A stretch of DNA of 47,444 bases from Micrococcales bacterium (GCA_009779195.1 WRET01000019.1:1-47444), one strand, 5' to 3'; shown: positions 25,211-34,389, counted from the first letter of the stretch. Program-made: numbers and translations. The notes: generated from the letters alone by a model not told the origin.

Positions 25211-26113
25211 CTACGCGCCGTAGTGCGGGTTGCGCAGGCACGCACGCACCCAGCGTGCGGCCGCGGTCGCGTCCGGGTGGGAGAAACGGAAACTGGCGGC
25301 GCGCAGGGCCGCGGGGTCAGCGCGGGTGGAACCCAGCAGCTCGCTGGACAGGTCGCCCAGGACGGCCCGCACCGGTGGTGCAGGCACCCGTAGGACGGTC
25401 CGTCGGCGCAGGTGCGCGCTCAGGGTGCTCATGAGCTCGGCGTTGCGGGTCGCCATGGCCACGAGGTTCACCGGGCCGGACACGTCCGCACGCAGCAGGT
25501 GCTCGATCGCGCGGACCTCGTCAGCCAGCGTGATCCACGGCCAGAACTGGCGCCCCGACCCGATCTTGGCGCCCAGGCCCATACGGATCATGGGCAGCAG
25601 CCGTGCCAGCGCACCACCAGCAGGAGACAGGACGATCCCGGTGCGCAGCAGCACCAACCGGCAGCCGGACTGTGCTGCGGGTTGCGCTGCCTGCTCCCAG
25701 CGGCTCACGACCTGCGCGAGGAACGTGTCGCCGTAGGGTTCGTCCTCGGTGAGAAGGTCGTCGCCACGGTCGCCGTACGCGCCGGTCGCTGATGCCTGGA
25801 GCATCACCGACGGCCCGTCGTCCATCTCGGCGACCGTGCGCGCCAAGAGCCCGGCGGTGCGCACCCGTGACGCGACGATCTCGCGGCGGCGTTCGCGCCC
25901 CAGGCCCAGCGCAGACCCGGCCAGGTCCACGACCGCGTCCGCCCCGACCAGGACGGCCGGGTCGAGACGTCCGAGCCCGGGGTCCCAGCTGGCTTCGTCA
26001 GGCTCGTCCGCCGGGCGACGGACGAGCCTGACGACGTCGTGCCCGCCGTCGCGCAGCACCGGTAGCAAGGCTTGCCCGACCAGCCCGTGCGACCCCGCGA
26101 CGACGATCCGCAT
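25211..26113 (-). CDS. TIGR01777 family epimerase (SDR)
   Basis: 300 residues. An NAD(P)-binding start MRIVVAGSHGLVGQALLP, then the family segments VDLAGSAL, SATGAYGD, LLRTGIVLSPAGGAL and the C-terminal DUF1731-like end (ELLGSTRADPAALRAASFRF, with HPD following). An extended SDR of unknown substrate. ATG at 26113 follows the sucB TAA after two bases, so it is cotranscribed with sucB and lpdA. The extra upstream frame is chance translation. Confidence 0.85.
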   Translation of the reverse strand: MRIVVAGSHGLVGQALLPVLRDGGHDVVRLVRRPADEPDEASWDPGLGRLDPAVLVGADAVVDLAGSALGLGRERRREIVASRVRTAGLLARTVAEMDDGPSVMLQASATGAYGDRGDDLLTEDEPYGDTFLAQVVSRWEQAAQPAAQSGCRLVLLRTGIVLSPAGGALARLLPMIRMGLGAKIGSGRQFWPWITLADEVRAIEHLLRADVSGPVNLVAMATRNAELMSTLSAHLRRRTVLRVPAPPVRAVLGDLSSELLGSTRADPAALRAASFRFSHPDATAAARWVRACLRNPHYGA

Positions 26114-26115
26114 GG

Positions 26116-27852
26116 TTACAGGTTGAGGTCGCCGTCGAAGGCGCCTTCTTCGACACGTGCCTTGACGGCGGTGAGGTAACGGGCGGCGTCGGCACCGTCG
26201 AGCAGCCGCTGGTCGTACGACAGCGACAGGTAGCACAACGACCGGATCGCGAACGACTCGGTCCCGTCAGCCGTGGTCATGACCGCAGGACGCCGCGTGA
26301 CCACACCGGTGGCCAAGATCGCCGTGGTGCCCAGCGGCACGATCGGGGTGTCGATGAGCGCACCGCTGGCTCCGGTGTTGGCCACCGTGAACGTCGCCCC
26401 GGACAGCTCGTCAGGCCCGAGCTTGTTGCTGCGGGTCCGCTCAGCCAGGTCGGCGATACCGCTGGCGATACCGGTCAGGCCCAGCGAGCCGGCGTCGCGC
26501 AGCACCGGCACGACCAGGCCGCGGGGGGTGTCCACCGCGATCCCGACGTTCTCTGTGGCCGGGTAGGTGATCTGCGTCCCGTCGAGCTGGGCGTTGACCC
26601 GTGGGAAGGTGCGCAGCGCCTCGACAGCCGCCTGCACGAAGAACGGCAGGAAGGTCAGCGGGGCGCCGTACCGGGCGGCGAAGGCGTCCTTGACGCTGGC
26701 GCGCAGGACCGCGACGGCGCTGACGTCCACCTCCACGACCGTGGTCAGCTGGGCCTGGGTGCGCAGGGCGTCGACCATCCGCTGGCCGATGACCTGGCGC
26801 AGACGGCTCGCCGGTTCGCTGGTGCCGCGCAGGGGGGAGACCGTTCCGACGGTGGTCGGAGGGCCGGTGACCACCGCGGGTGCGCCAGCTGGGACGACGA
26901 CCGTTGCCTCGGCTGCCTTCTGGGCGGCCGCGAGCACGTCCTCCCTGCGCACACGCCCACCGATCCCTGTGCCGACGACACTGGCCAGGTTCACGCCCTC
27001 GGATTTGGCGAGCGTGCGCACCAGCGGGGTCACGTACCCGGTGCTGGTCATCGCCCGCGACGCCGTCGGGGCAGGGGCGCTGGCTGGCCCAGGCTCAGGT
27101 TTGGGCTCGGGTTTGGGTTCTGGCTTCGGTTCGGGTGCAGGCTCGGGCTTCGGCTCCGGTGCGGGCTCGGGCTTGGGTTCGGGTTCGGGGGCCGGGGGTG
27201 GGGCTGGTGCGGCGGCCGGGGCGCCAGTGGCGGACCCGATCCGGGCGAGGACAGCTCCGACCTCAGCGGTCTCGTCCTCCGAGACGAGGATCTCCAGCAG
27301 GGTGCCACCCACCGGTGAGGGGATCTCGGTGTCTACCTTGTCGGTGGAGATCTCCAGCAGCGGCTCGTCCACGGCGACCTGGTCGCCGACGGCTTTGAGC
27401 CACTGGGTGACAGTGCCCTCGGTCACCGACTCGCCCAGGGCGGGCAAGACGATGTCCACCGCAGCGCCTGGAGCAGCTGGCGGGGCAGGTGCAGCAGGAG
27501 GCTCGTCGGGCACGGGGGCAGGTTCAGGCTCGGGTTCGGGCTCTGGTTCAGGGGCGGGTTCTGGTTCAGGCGGTGCCTGCTCGGCAGCGGGAGGTTCTGG
27601 CGCACCAGCGCCGGTCCCGTCCCCGATGACCGCCAAGACAGCACCGACAGCAGCCGTCTCGTCTTCTCCGACGAGGATCTGCTCGACGACGCCTGCGTAC
27701 GGCGACGGGATCTCGGTGTCCACCTTGTCGGTGGAGATCTCCACCAACGGTTCGTCGACCTCGACCCGGTCCCCGACAGCCTTGAGCCACTGGGTGACGG
27801 TGCCCTCAGTCACCGACTCACCGAGGGCTGGCAGCTCCACGTTGTGCGACAT
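26116..27852 (-). CDS. sucB: 2-oxoacid dehydrogenase E2 (dihydrolipoamide acyltransferase)
   Basis: 578 residues. Two lipoyl domains (lipoyl lysines K43 and K172 in STDKVDTE), each followed by a Pro/Glu/Ala-rich linker, a peripheral subunit-binding domain near 275-310 (VTPLVRTLAKSEGV), and an acyltransferase domain. The layout is that of actinobacterial SucB/DlaT. Oddity: the catalytic segment reads SYDQRLLDG, with Gln where the family normally has the general-base His (DHRxxDG). The DNA codon is CAG. The Asp is kept. The enzyme serves 2-oxoglutarate or pyruvate dehydrogenase. It lies 21 bases after lpdA. Confidence 0.93.
   Translation of the reverse strand: MSHNVELPALGESVTEGTVTQWLKAVGDRVEVDEPLVEISTDKVDTEIPSPYAGVVEQILVGEDETAAVGAVLAVIGDGTGAGAPEPPAAEQAPPEPEPAPEPEPEPEPEPAPVPDEPPAAPAPPAAPGAAVDIVLPALGESVTEGTVTQWLKAVGDQVAVDEPLLEISTDKVDTEIPSPVGGTLLEILVSEDETAEVGAVLARIGSATGAPAAAPAPPPAPEPEPKPEPAPEPKPEPAPEPKPEPKPEPKPEPGPASAPAPTASRAMTSTGYVTPLVRTLAKSEGVNLASVVGTGIGGRVRREDVLAAAQKAAEATVVVPAGAPAVVTGPPTTVGTVSPLRGTSEPASRLRQVIGQRMVDALRTQAQLTTVVEVDVSAVAVLRASVKDAFAARYGAPLTFLPFFVQAAVEALRTFPRVNAQLDGTQITYPATENVGIAVDTPRGLVVPVLRDAGSLGLTGIASGIADLAERTRSNKLGPDELSGATFTVANTGASGALIDTPIVPLGTTAILATGVVTRRPAVMTTADGTESFAIRSLCYLSLSYDQRLLDGADAARYLTAVKARVEEGAFDGDLNL
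27226..27447 (-). repeat. Lipoyl-domain coding duplication, second copy
   Basis: This copy codes residues 136-209 of the E2 protein and is closely similar to the first copy at 27613-27834, with runs such as the one encoding EGTVTQWLKAVGD shared. It is an internal gene duplication typical of this family. Confidence 0.8.
27613..27834 (-). repeat. Lipoyl-domain coding duplication, first copy
   Basis: Codes residues 7-80 of the E2 protein; see the second copy at 27226-27447. The two are separated by a Pro/Glu repeat linker. Confidence 0.8.
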
Positions 27853-27873
27853 TCGTCCGGTCTCCTTAGGGCA

Positions 27874-29253
27874 TCAGGCGTGCGCGTGCAGCGGTTTGCC
27901 CGCCAGCGCGAGGAAAGCCTCGCCGACGGCCTCGTTCTGGGTGGGGTGGGCGTGGACCAACGACGCCACGTCGTCAGGGTATGCCTCCCAGGCCACGATG
28001 AGCTGGGCCTCGCCGACCAGCTCGCCGACCCGGGCGCCGATCATGTGCACCCCGACGACGGGACCGTCGGCGCGCCGGACCAGCTTGACGAAACCCTGGG
28101 TGCCCAAGATCTGGGACTTGCCGTTGCCACCCAGGTTGTACTCCAGCGTCGTGACGTTGTCGTCGCCGAACGCGGCCTTGGCACCAGCCTCGGTCAGCCC
28201 GACGGACGCCACCTCGGGGGTGGAGTAGGTGACGCGGGGGATCGTGGCCTCGACGATCGGCGCAGGCTCCAGCCCGGCGATCTGCTCGGCGACGAAGATG
28301 CCCTGGGCGAACCCGCGGTGCGCCAGCTGCAGGCCCGGCACGATGTCGCCGACCGCGTACACACCGTCGACGTTGGTCCGCAGGCGCTCGTCAGTGAGCA
28401 CGAACCCGCGGTCCATGGCCACGCCCTGCTCCTCGTACCCCAGGTCGGCGGTGGCAGGGCCACGGCCGACGGCCACGAGCAGCAGGTCCGCGTCGAACGC
28501 CCGCGAGTCCTCCAGCCACACGTGCACGCTCGAGTCGTTCTGCTCGACCCCGGCGAACCGCACCCCGGTGGAGAACGCGATACCGCGTTTGCGGAACGCC
28601 CGCTCGAACGCCTTGCAGACCGCCTCGTCCTCGTTGGGCACCAGGTGGGGCAGGGCCTCGATGATGGTGACGTCAGCGCCGAACGAGCGCCACACGCTGG
28701 CGAACTCGCATCCGATGACACCGCCGCCCAGCACGATGGCGGACTTGGGGATCCAGTCCAGCGTCAGCGCCTGGTCAGAGGTCATCACGCGTCCGCCGAT
28801 GTCCAGGCCCGGCAGGGAGCGCGCGTACGAACCGGTGGCGAGCACGACCGAACGCCCGACGAGCTGGCGGCCTGCCACCATCACCGTGTCCGGGGCGACC
28901 AACCGCCCCCAGCCGGTGACCAGCTCGACCTTGCGCGCCGCGACCAGCCCCGCCAGCCCCTTGTAGAGCCGGTCGATCACACCCGCCTTGTACTGGTTCA
29001 CCTCACCGATGTCGATGCGGTCCAAGGTGGTGTGCACACCGACGGCGGCGCCGTGCCGCGCGTCGTCAGCCAGCTCGGCTGCGTGCAGCAGCGCTTTGGT
29101 CGGGATGCACCCCCGGTGCAAGCAGGTGCCGCCCACCTTGTCAGCTTCGACCAAGGCGACGGACATCCCTAGCTCAGCAGCCCGCAGGGCGGTGGCATAG
29201 CCGCCACTGCCGCCCCCGAGGACGACGATGTCGAAGACGTTCTCTTCGGCCAC
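27874..29253 (-). CDS. lpdA: Dihydrolipoamide dehydrogenase (E3)
   Basis: 459 residues. The FAD-binding start is VLGGGSGGYATALRAAELG. The redox-active disulfide is C44/C49 in GGTCLHRGCIPTK. The NAD domain GGGVIGCEFASVW, the second FAD motif VYAVGDI and the C-terminal HAHPTQNEAVGEA active-site His-Glu pair are intact. It reoxidises the lipoyl groups of the E2 encoded next to it. The GTG at 29253 has AGGAG 8 bases upstream. It lies between sucB and pepA, and the three are on the same strand. Confidence 0.96.
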   Translation of the reverse strand: MAEENVFDIVVLGGGSGGYATALRAAELGMSVALVEADKVGGTCLHRGCIPTKALLHAAELADDARHGAAVGVHTTLDRIDIGEVNQYKAGVIDRLYKGLAGLVAARKVELVTGWGRLVAPDTVMVAGRQLVGRSVVLATGSYARSLPGLDIGGRVMTSDQALTLDWIPKSAIVLGGGVIGCEFASVWRSFGADVTIIEALPHLVPNEDEAVCKAFERAFRKRGIAFSTGVRFAGVEQNDSSVHVWLEDSRAFDADLLLVAVGRGPATADLGYEEQGVAMDRGFVLTDERLRTNVDGVYAVGDIVPGLQLAHRGFAQGIFVAEQIAGLEPAPIVEATIPRVTYSTPEVASVGLTEAGAKAAFGDDNVTTLEYNLGGNGKSQILGTQGFVKLVRRADGPVVGVHMIGARVGELVGEAQLIVAWEAYPDDVASLVHAHPTQNEAVGEAFLALAGKPLHAHA

Positions 29254-29490
29254 GAGTCTCACTCCTGTGCTCGACGGTGAAAAGCAGGTTCGTCAGGTCT
29301 CATCCTCGCACCAGTGAGGCCCGCTGCGTCAGCGTGGCGGCGCGAAGGACCGCCGGTTCTTTCGTTGCCAGCCTACCCAGTGGAGCGTCCCGGGACTACC
29401 TCGCTTCGTGCCTTTGGTCCACGAGGTTGGACACCCGTGGCGGGCGCACGCCCCCGGGCAACCCCCAGCTGACCGCGGCCACCGCGGCGG

Positions 29491-30960
29491 TCAGAGTGCC
29501 GCCCGCGACTCCAGCAGGGTCAGCAGCGTGCGCACGCCCATGCCGGTGCCGCCGACAGGGGTGTACCCGTAGGCGGTGCCGACGTTGTAGGCCGGGCCGG
29601 CGAAGTCCACGTGCGCCCACGGCGTGGTGCCGACGAACTCGGCGAGGAACAGCCCCGCCGTCAAGGTCCCGCCCCAGCGCTCGCCGGTGTTCGCCAGGTC
29701 GGCGACCTTCGACTTCAGCCCTTCTTTGAGGTCTTCGGGCAGCGGCATGGGCCACACCGACTCGCCTGCTGCTGCGGCGGCGGCCACGACCTCGTCGCGG
29801 GCGTCGTCGGTGCCCATCACGGCTGCCACCCGCCGGCCCAGGGCGATGATCTGGGCGCCGGTGAGGGTCGCCACGTCCACCACGAGGTCAGGTTCTTCTT
29901 CGACCGCGGCGGCCAGCGCGTCGGCCAGGACCAGACGCCCCTCAGCGTCGGTGTTGAGCACCTCGACGGTTGTGCCGCCGTAGGTGGTCAGCACGTCGGA
30001 GGGACGCTGGGCGGTCCCTGACGGCATGTTCTCGGCCAGGGCGCACCACGCGGTCACCGCCACCGGCAGGCTCAGGCGCGCCGCCGCCAGGACGGTCGCC
30101 AGGACGGTCGCCGCCCCCGCCATGTCGGATTTCATCTCGTCCATGTTGGCGGCAGGTTTCAGGGAGATCCCACCAGAGTCGAAGGTGATGCCCTTGCCGA
30201 CCAGCGCCACCGACGCCTTGGGGCGAGAGGGGGAGTAGGCCACCTTGACCAGCCGCGGCGGCCGGGTCGAACCTTTGCCGACGCCCGCCAGGCCGCCGTA
30301 CCCGCCTGCGGCGAGCGCCTTGTCGTCCAGCACGGTGACCTTGACGCCTTTGACGCCTTTGGCTTCGGCGCGTGCGGTCTCGGCGAACGCCGCCGGGTAC
30401 AGGTCGTTCGGCGCGGTGTTGACCAGGTCGCGCACGCCGTGCACCGCGTCGGCCAGGACCTGCGCCCGTTCGGCGGACCGGTTCTCGGCCTTGGTCGCAC
30501 GGTGGCCGAGCAGCAGCTGGACCTCGCCCAGCGGAGCTTTGTCCTCGTCCTTGGAGGGTTTGAGGCGGTACCGGGTGTAGGTGTACGCGCCGAGCAGCGC
30601 CCCCTCAGCCACGGCGGCGAGAGTGGCTGGCTCGTCGTCGGGCAGCACCACAGCGGCCTTGCCCAGACCCGCCAGCGTGCGCGTCGCCGCGCCGGCCGCC
30701 CGGCGCACCGACTCAGGCGTCACCTCTTCGCCAGCTCCGGTGAGCACCAGGGACCGGGTGCGCAGACCGTTGGCAGGAAGGCGGTGCACCTCGTCGACGC
30801 CGCCGGTCAGGCCGAGGACGTCTGCGGTGGCGGACACCAGGGCAGCGACGTCGTCGGGGACGTCACCGAGCGGGGTTGGGCCGTCGGGACCCGACTGGCA
30901 GATCACGACGAGGGCGTCAGCGACGACAGTGGCAGGGTGGGCCTGGGTCAACGAGATCAC
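29491..30960 (-). CDS. pepA: Leucyl aminopeptidase (M17)
   Basis: 489 residues. The C-terminal catalytic domain carries GKGITFDSGGISLKP, the metal-ligand stretch MKSDMAGAA and NTDAEGRLVLADAL, with the active-site Lys and Arg. It removes N-terminal residues from peptides in the cytoplasm and works as a hexamer in the family. GTG at 30960 is preceded by TACCAT 7 bases upstream and no ribosome binding site, so a leaderless transcript is likely. It is divergent from pyrD. Confidence 0.95.
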   Translation of the reverse strand: MISLTQAHPATVVADALVVICQSGPDGPTPLGDVPDDVAALVSATADVLGLTGGVDEVHRLPANGLRTRSLVLTGAGEEVTPESVRRAAGAATRTLAGLGKAAVVLPDDEPATLAAVAEGALLGAYTYTRYRLKPSKDEDKAPLGEVQLLLGHRATKAENRSAERAQVLADAVHGVRDLVNTAPNDLYPAAFAETARAEAKGVKGVKVTVLDDKALAAGGYGGLAGVGKGSTRPPRLVKVAYSPSRPKASVALVGKGITFDSGGISLKPAANMDEMKSDMAGAATVLATVLAAARLSLPVAVTAWCALAENMPSGTAQRPSDVLTTYGGTTVEVLNTDAEGRLVLADALAAAVEEEPDLVVDVATLTGAQIIALGRRVAAVMGTDDARDEVVAAAAAAGESVWPMPLPEDLKEGLKSKVADLANTGERWGGTLTAGLFLAEFVGTTPWAHVDFAGPAYNVGTAYGYTPVGGTGMGVRTLLTLLESRAAL

Positions 30961-31076
30961 GTGGTGATGGTAGCCGCGTCGGTGGGTCCCGGCTCAGCCC
31001 TCACCAGCCTTGTCGGCCTTTTTCCTCGCCCCGGCCCGGTGTACGGGTGTGCACCACGACCAGTAAGTTGGTTCAC

Positions 31077-32126
31077 GTGTACAGGCTCTTGTTCCGTGTG
31101 GTCGCTCTGCGGATAGACCCCGAACGCGCGCACCACTGGGCGTTCGCCCTGATCAGAGGTGTGGCAGCGATCGCGCCGCTGCGCTGGGCCGTGGCTGCGG
31201 CGTGCAGGGTCCCAGCCGGGGCCGCCACGACCGTGTGGGGGCGTACGCTGCCGTCCCCGCTGGGTATGGCCGCTGGGTTCGACAAGGACGCCCGTGGGGT
31301 GCGTGGCCTGACCATGCTCGGGTTCGGGTTCGTCGAGGTCGGCACCATCACCGCTGTGCCCCAGCCGGGCAACCCGGCGCCTCGGATGTGGCGCCTGCCC
31401 GAGGTGGAGGGCCTGCGCAACCAGATGGGGTTCAACAACGACGGGTCGGCGCGGGCCGCCGAGCGCCTGGAACGCCTGCGCAGCACCAAGGCCGGCAAGA
31501 AGGCCTTCGTCGGGGTGAACATCGGCAAGACCAAGGCTGTGCCGATGTCTGGTGCTGCCGGCGACTACGTGACCAGCGCCGAACGTCTGGCGCCGTACGC
31601 GGACTACCTCGTCGTGAACGTCTCGTCGCCGAACACCCCTGGGCTGCGCGACCTGCAGGAGGCGCAGGCGTTGCGCGTCGTGCTCATGGCCGTGCGCCAG
31701 GCCGCCGACCGGGTGACGGTCGAACGTGGTGGCGACCGTGTGCCGCTGCTGGTCAAGATCGCCCCCGACCTGAACAACCGGCAGATCGACGAGATCGCCG
31801 ACCTGGCGCTCGAGCTCGACCTCGACGGTGTCGTCGCGGTGAACACGACTGTCGACCACGACTACGGTCCTGGCGGGCTGTCAGGGCTGCCGCTGCGCTC
31901 ACGCGGGCTGGTTGTCGTGTCCCGGTTGCGCAAACGGCTCGGCCCGGACCCGGTGATCATCGGCGTCGGCGGGATCATGACCTCCGCCGACGCTGCCAGG
32001 TACATGCACGCGGGGGCCACGTTGGTCCAAGGCTTCACAGGGTTCATCTACGCTGGCCCGGCGTACGCGCCGCGGATCGCCCGCGCGTTGGCCAGGCAGG
32101 GCGACGGTCCAGGTGACGACCAGTGA
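31077..32126 (+). CDS. pyrD: Dihydroorotate dehydrogenase (quinone), class 2
   Basis: 349 residues. Oxidises dihydroorotate to orotate in pyrimidine synthesis, passing electrons to quinone. The N-terminal amphipathic helix (VYRLLFRVVALRIDPERAHH) suits membrane association. FMN and substrate segments are intact: GMAAGFDKDA, LRNQMGFNNDG, VNVSSPNTPGLR, with its Ser base, VKIAPDL and VGVGGI-like GVGGIMT. Start choice: GTG at 31077 with TAAGTT 7 bases upstream and no ribosome binding site, so leaderless; TTG at 31068 is an alternative. It ends overlapping the next ORF. Confidence 0.93.
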   Translation: MYRLLFRVVALRIDPERAHHWAFALIRGVAAIAPLRWAVAAACRVPAGAATTVWGRTLPSPLGMAAGFDKDARGVRGLTMLGFGFVEVGTITAVPQPGNPAPRMWRLPEVEGLRNQMGFNNDGSARAAERLERLRSTKAGKKAFVGVNIGKTKAVPMSGAAGDYVTSAERLAPYADYLVVNVSSPNTPGLRDLQEAQALRVVLMAVRQAADRVTVERGGDRVPLLVKIAPDLNNRQIDEIADLALELDLDGVVAVNTTVDHDYGPGGLSGLPLRSRGLVVVSRLRKRLGPDPVIIGVGGIMTSADAARYMHAGATLVQGFTGFIYAGPAYAPRIARALARQGDGPGDDQ

Positions 32127-32338
32127 GCGTCCGCCCGCGCTGGGAGTGGGTGCTGCGCGACGCTGACGGGCGCACGGCCGACCGTCCTGCTGGTCCGGCG
32201 TTCACCACCCGGTTCGACGCTGAACAGTGGATCGGCGAGCACTGGCGGTCCCTGGCCGCTGCAGACGTTGCCAGCGCCCAGCTGGTCAACGAGGGTGAAC
32301 CTGTGGGCAGCCTGCTGCCCTTGGCGGCAGTGGACTAG
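32123..32338 (+). CDS. Small protein coupled to pyrD, 71 aa
   Basis: GTG at 32123 overlaps the pyrD TGA (GTGA). 71 residues, Trp- and Asp-rich (RPRWEWVLRDADGR, FDAEQWIGEHWRSLA), ending in SLLPLAAVD. It has the character of small conserved actinobacterial proteins downstream of pyrD; function unknown. Its TAG overlaps the opposite-strand stop of the DUF3043 gene in a CTAG. Confidence 0.75.
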   Translation: MSVRPRWEWVLRDADGRTADRPAGPAFTTRFDAEQWIGEHWRSLAAADVASAQLVNEGEPVGSLLPLAAVD

Positions 32339-32958
32339 CGGGGGAGCGCACCCACGTCGACCTGTGGTTTGGGCATCCGCAGCCTCCGCAGCTGGAAAGT
32401 CCTGGTCGTGTAGTAGCCCGCCGAGCCCCGTGCCACGTTCCCGAACTTGCGCGCGATGTCTCGTTTGATCTTGCGCCACCGCCACACGGCGTCGAGCACT
32501 GCGAACACCATGTACGCGTAGGGCATACCCATGAGCCCCAAGGCGACCCGTTCGCCGGTCGCGCCCTGGCTCGCCAGAGGCCCAGACAAGATCACCCAGA
32601 CCAGGAGCATGGCGATCGCCAGCGGCAAGAAGAACTCGCCCAGCGTGCGCTTGGAGTCCACGACGTCACGGATGTACCGGCGTGTGGGCCCACGGTGCTG
32701 GGCGGGCATATGGGCCTCGTCGCCCTCCTGCATCGCCCGGAACTCGGCGTCGCGCTGCTCGCGTGCTTGGGCACGGGCGGCGGCGCGCGTCTCCTTGGTC
32801 ATCTTGTCCTGGGTGCCCTTGGTGCGTGCCGCAGGGACGAGAGGCCGACGGTTGGCAGCCTCAGCCTGTTTGCGGCTGGGGGTCGCGTGGCCTTTGCCAC
32901 CGACCTTCTGCTTCACGTCGGTGGTTTCCGGGGCTGGGGTCTTGGAGCGTCCGAACAC
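32335..32958 (-). CDS. DUF3043 family membrane protein
   Basis: 207 residues. A Lys/Arg/Ala-rich cytoplasmic N-terminus with helical charge repeats (TKETRAAARAQAREQRDAEF), then HRGPTRRYIRDVVDSKR, two membrane spans near 110-165 (FFLPLAIAMLLVWVILSG, MGMPYAYMVFAVLDAVW) and a basic end. This is the DUF3043 pattern, conserved in actinobacteria; function unknown. GTG at 32958 is chosen as the first family-like residue (FGRSK). The ribosome binding site is weak, and TACTCT upstream could be a leaderless -10. Confidence 0.85.
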   Translation of the reverse strand: MFGRSKTPAPETTDVKQKVGGKGHATPSRKQAEAANRRPLVPAARTKGTQDKMTKETRAAARAQAREQRDAEFRAMQEGDEAHMPAQHRGPTRRYIRDVVDSKRTLGEFFLPLAIAMLLVWVILSGPLASQGATGERVALGLMGMPYAYMVFAVLDAVWRWRKIKRDIARKFGNVARGSAGYYTTRTFQLRRLRMPKPQVDVGALPR

Positions 32959-33021
32959 CCGGCCAGAGTAGTGGACGCACACCGCCTCCGGGGGGCAGTT
33001 CGGCCGGGATGGCCACACAGC

Positions 33022-33633
33022 TCACACGGTGAGCCCTGGGTTGAAGTCGTGGTCGTAGTGCAGGTGCCAGGCCACCTTGTGGGCCATCGTCGTGTCTTCG
33101 AGCCGTGCGACCAGGTGCAGCGCCAGGTCCATGCTGGCCGAGACCCCGGCGCTCGTGGCCACGTCCCCGTCGTCGACGTACCGGGCTTCGGTGTCGGCCA
33201 GGATCGTCGGGTCGTAGCCGACAAGCTCGTCGAACGCGTCACGGTGGGTGGCCACAGGGCGTCCGGAGAGCACCCCCGCCGCAGCGAGGACCAACGCCCC
33301 CGTGCACATGCCGACCAGCAGCGGCGTGTTCTGGCGCACCTGGTGCAACCACGCCAGGTGGGCAGGGTCGGCGGCCAGCGTGCGCGTGCCCGGCCCTCCG
33401 GGGTGGATGAGCACGTGCAGCTGCTGGACCTCTTCGGCGGCCTTGTCAGGCAGCAGCCGCAGACCGTGCGCGCAACGCACCCCTGCCCCATCGACCGACA
33501 CTGTGCGGACCTCCGGGCGCAGCGGCGACCGTTCTGCCCACGCGCTCAGCACCCCGTACGGACCGACGAGGTCCAGCTCGTTGACGTCGTCGAAGCAGAA
33601 GATGCCGACCCGTAGCGCCCGTGTCGTCGCCAT
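33022..33633 (-). CDS. DJ-1/PfpI family protein
   Basis: 203 residues. The N-terminal VGIFCFDDVNELDLVGPYGVL and the nucleophile elbow GMCTGALVLAAAGVL (Cys nucleophile) mark the family. His follows in ATHRDAF. The closest named shape is isonitrile hydratase-like or a ThiJ/PfpI amidase without the AraC DNA-binding domain. The substrate is unknown. ATG at 33633 is chosen; the frame upstream of it is not coding. Confidence 0.85.
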   Translation of the reverse strand: MATTRALRVGIFCFDDVNELDLVGPYGVLSAWAERSPLRPEVRTVSVDGAGVRCAHGLRLLPDKAAEEVQQLHVLIHPGGPGTRTLAADPAHLAWLHQVRQNTPLLVGMCTGALVLAAAGVLSGRPVATHRDAFDELVGYDPTILADTEARYVDDGDVATSAGVSASMDLALHLVARLEDTTMAHKVAWHLHYDHDFNPGLTV

Positions 33634-33787
33634 GGCGCAAGTATCGACGCAGGAGGCCGCCGCGGCGAGGCGAAGCGTCACATGATGTCCGGGTGGGTGT
33701 ATCGAGCACCCACGAGTGTGGGACCTTGTACCGTAGCCCCTGGACCGGGGAGCACTGTCCCCAACATGTCGTGACGAGGAGTAGTCC

Positions 33788-34144
33788 ATGAGCGAGACCA
33801 CCCAGGAGAACACCGCCACGCACGGTGTGGAGCTGACCGACGTCGCCCAGGCGAAGGTCCGCGCCCTGCTGGATGCTGAAGGCCGTGACGACCTGCGCCT
33901 GCGTGTCTCTGTGGCCCCCGGCGGCTGCTCGGGCCTGATCTACCAGCTGTACTTCGACGACCGCATGGTCGACGGTGACGTCGTCCGCGACTACGACGGT
34001 GTCGAGGTCATCGTCGACCGCATGTCCGTCCCCTACCTCGACGGCGCCACGATCGACTTCGCCGACACCATCGAAAAACAAGGCTTCACCATCGACAACC
34101 CCAACGCCCAGAGCTCGTGCGCCTGCGGCGGCTCCTTCGCCTGA
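33788..34144 (+). CDS. erpA: Iron-sulfur cluster insertion protein (ErpA/IscA family)
   Basis: 118 residues, A-type carrier. Three conserved cysteines: one in GGCSGLIYQLYF and two in the C-terminal CAC of SSCACGGSF. It delivers Fe-S clusters to target proteins. An AGGAG site lies 6 bases before the ATG at 33788. In this order of genes the actinobacterial ErpA commonly sits near trpD and cytochrome oxidase genes. Confidence 0.93.
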   Translation: MSETTQENTATHGVELTDVAQAKVRALLDAEGRDDLRLRVSVAPGGCSGLIYQLYFDDRMVDGDVVRDYDGVEVIVDRMSVPYLDGATIDFADTIEKQGFTIDNPNAQSSCACGGSFA

Positions 34145-34177
34145 CCGCAGCCAGCCGCCGAAGGCTGCTTGAAGCCC

Positions 34178-34379
34178 TCATTCGACGCTGAAGGTGCAGC
34201 CAGGCTCGACAAGTTCGTCGACCAGGCTGAGGATGTCGGCTCGGGCCAGATCCACTGGAGCTCTCCGGTCGGCAGGCCGATGCCGTAGGCGTAGTAGGTG
34301 GGTGGAACTCGGTGTGGGAACGGGCCAGGTTCTTGTTCTGGGCAATGTCGTTGGCCCATGACTGGTCGGGCCAGGGCAT
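34178..34379 (-). pseudogene. Degenerate gene fragment, three frames
   Basis: Three protein-like pieces follow each other on the minus strand in different frames: DQSWANDIAQNKNLARSHTE from 34379, then TYYAYGIGLPTGELQWIWPE, then DLARADILSLVDELVEPGC with TFSVE and TGA at 34178. Each reads as real protein, and the order suggests one small gene broken by two frameshifts. The family is not recognised. Confidence 0.35.
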
Positions 34380-34389
34380 GATGTGGACC

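Noticed and set aside
26567..28228. Long plus-strand open frame (553 codons) opposite sucB and lpdA
   Set aside because: Antisense shadow; the Gly/Ser/Ala repeats mirror the Pro/Glu linkers of sucB.
27844..29172. Plus-strand frame of 442 codons opposite lpdA
   Set aside because: Shadow of a fully conserved enzyme gene; no ribosome binding site.
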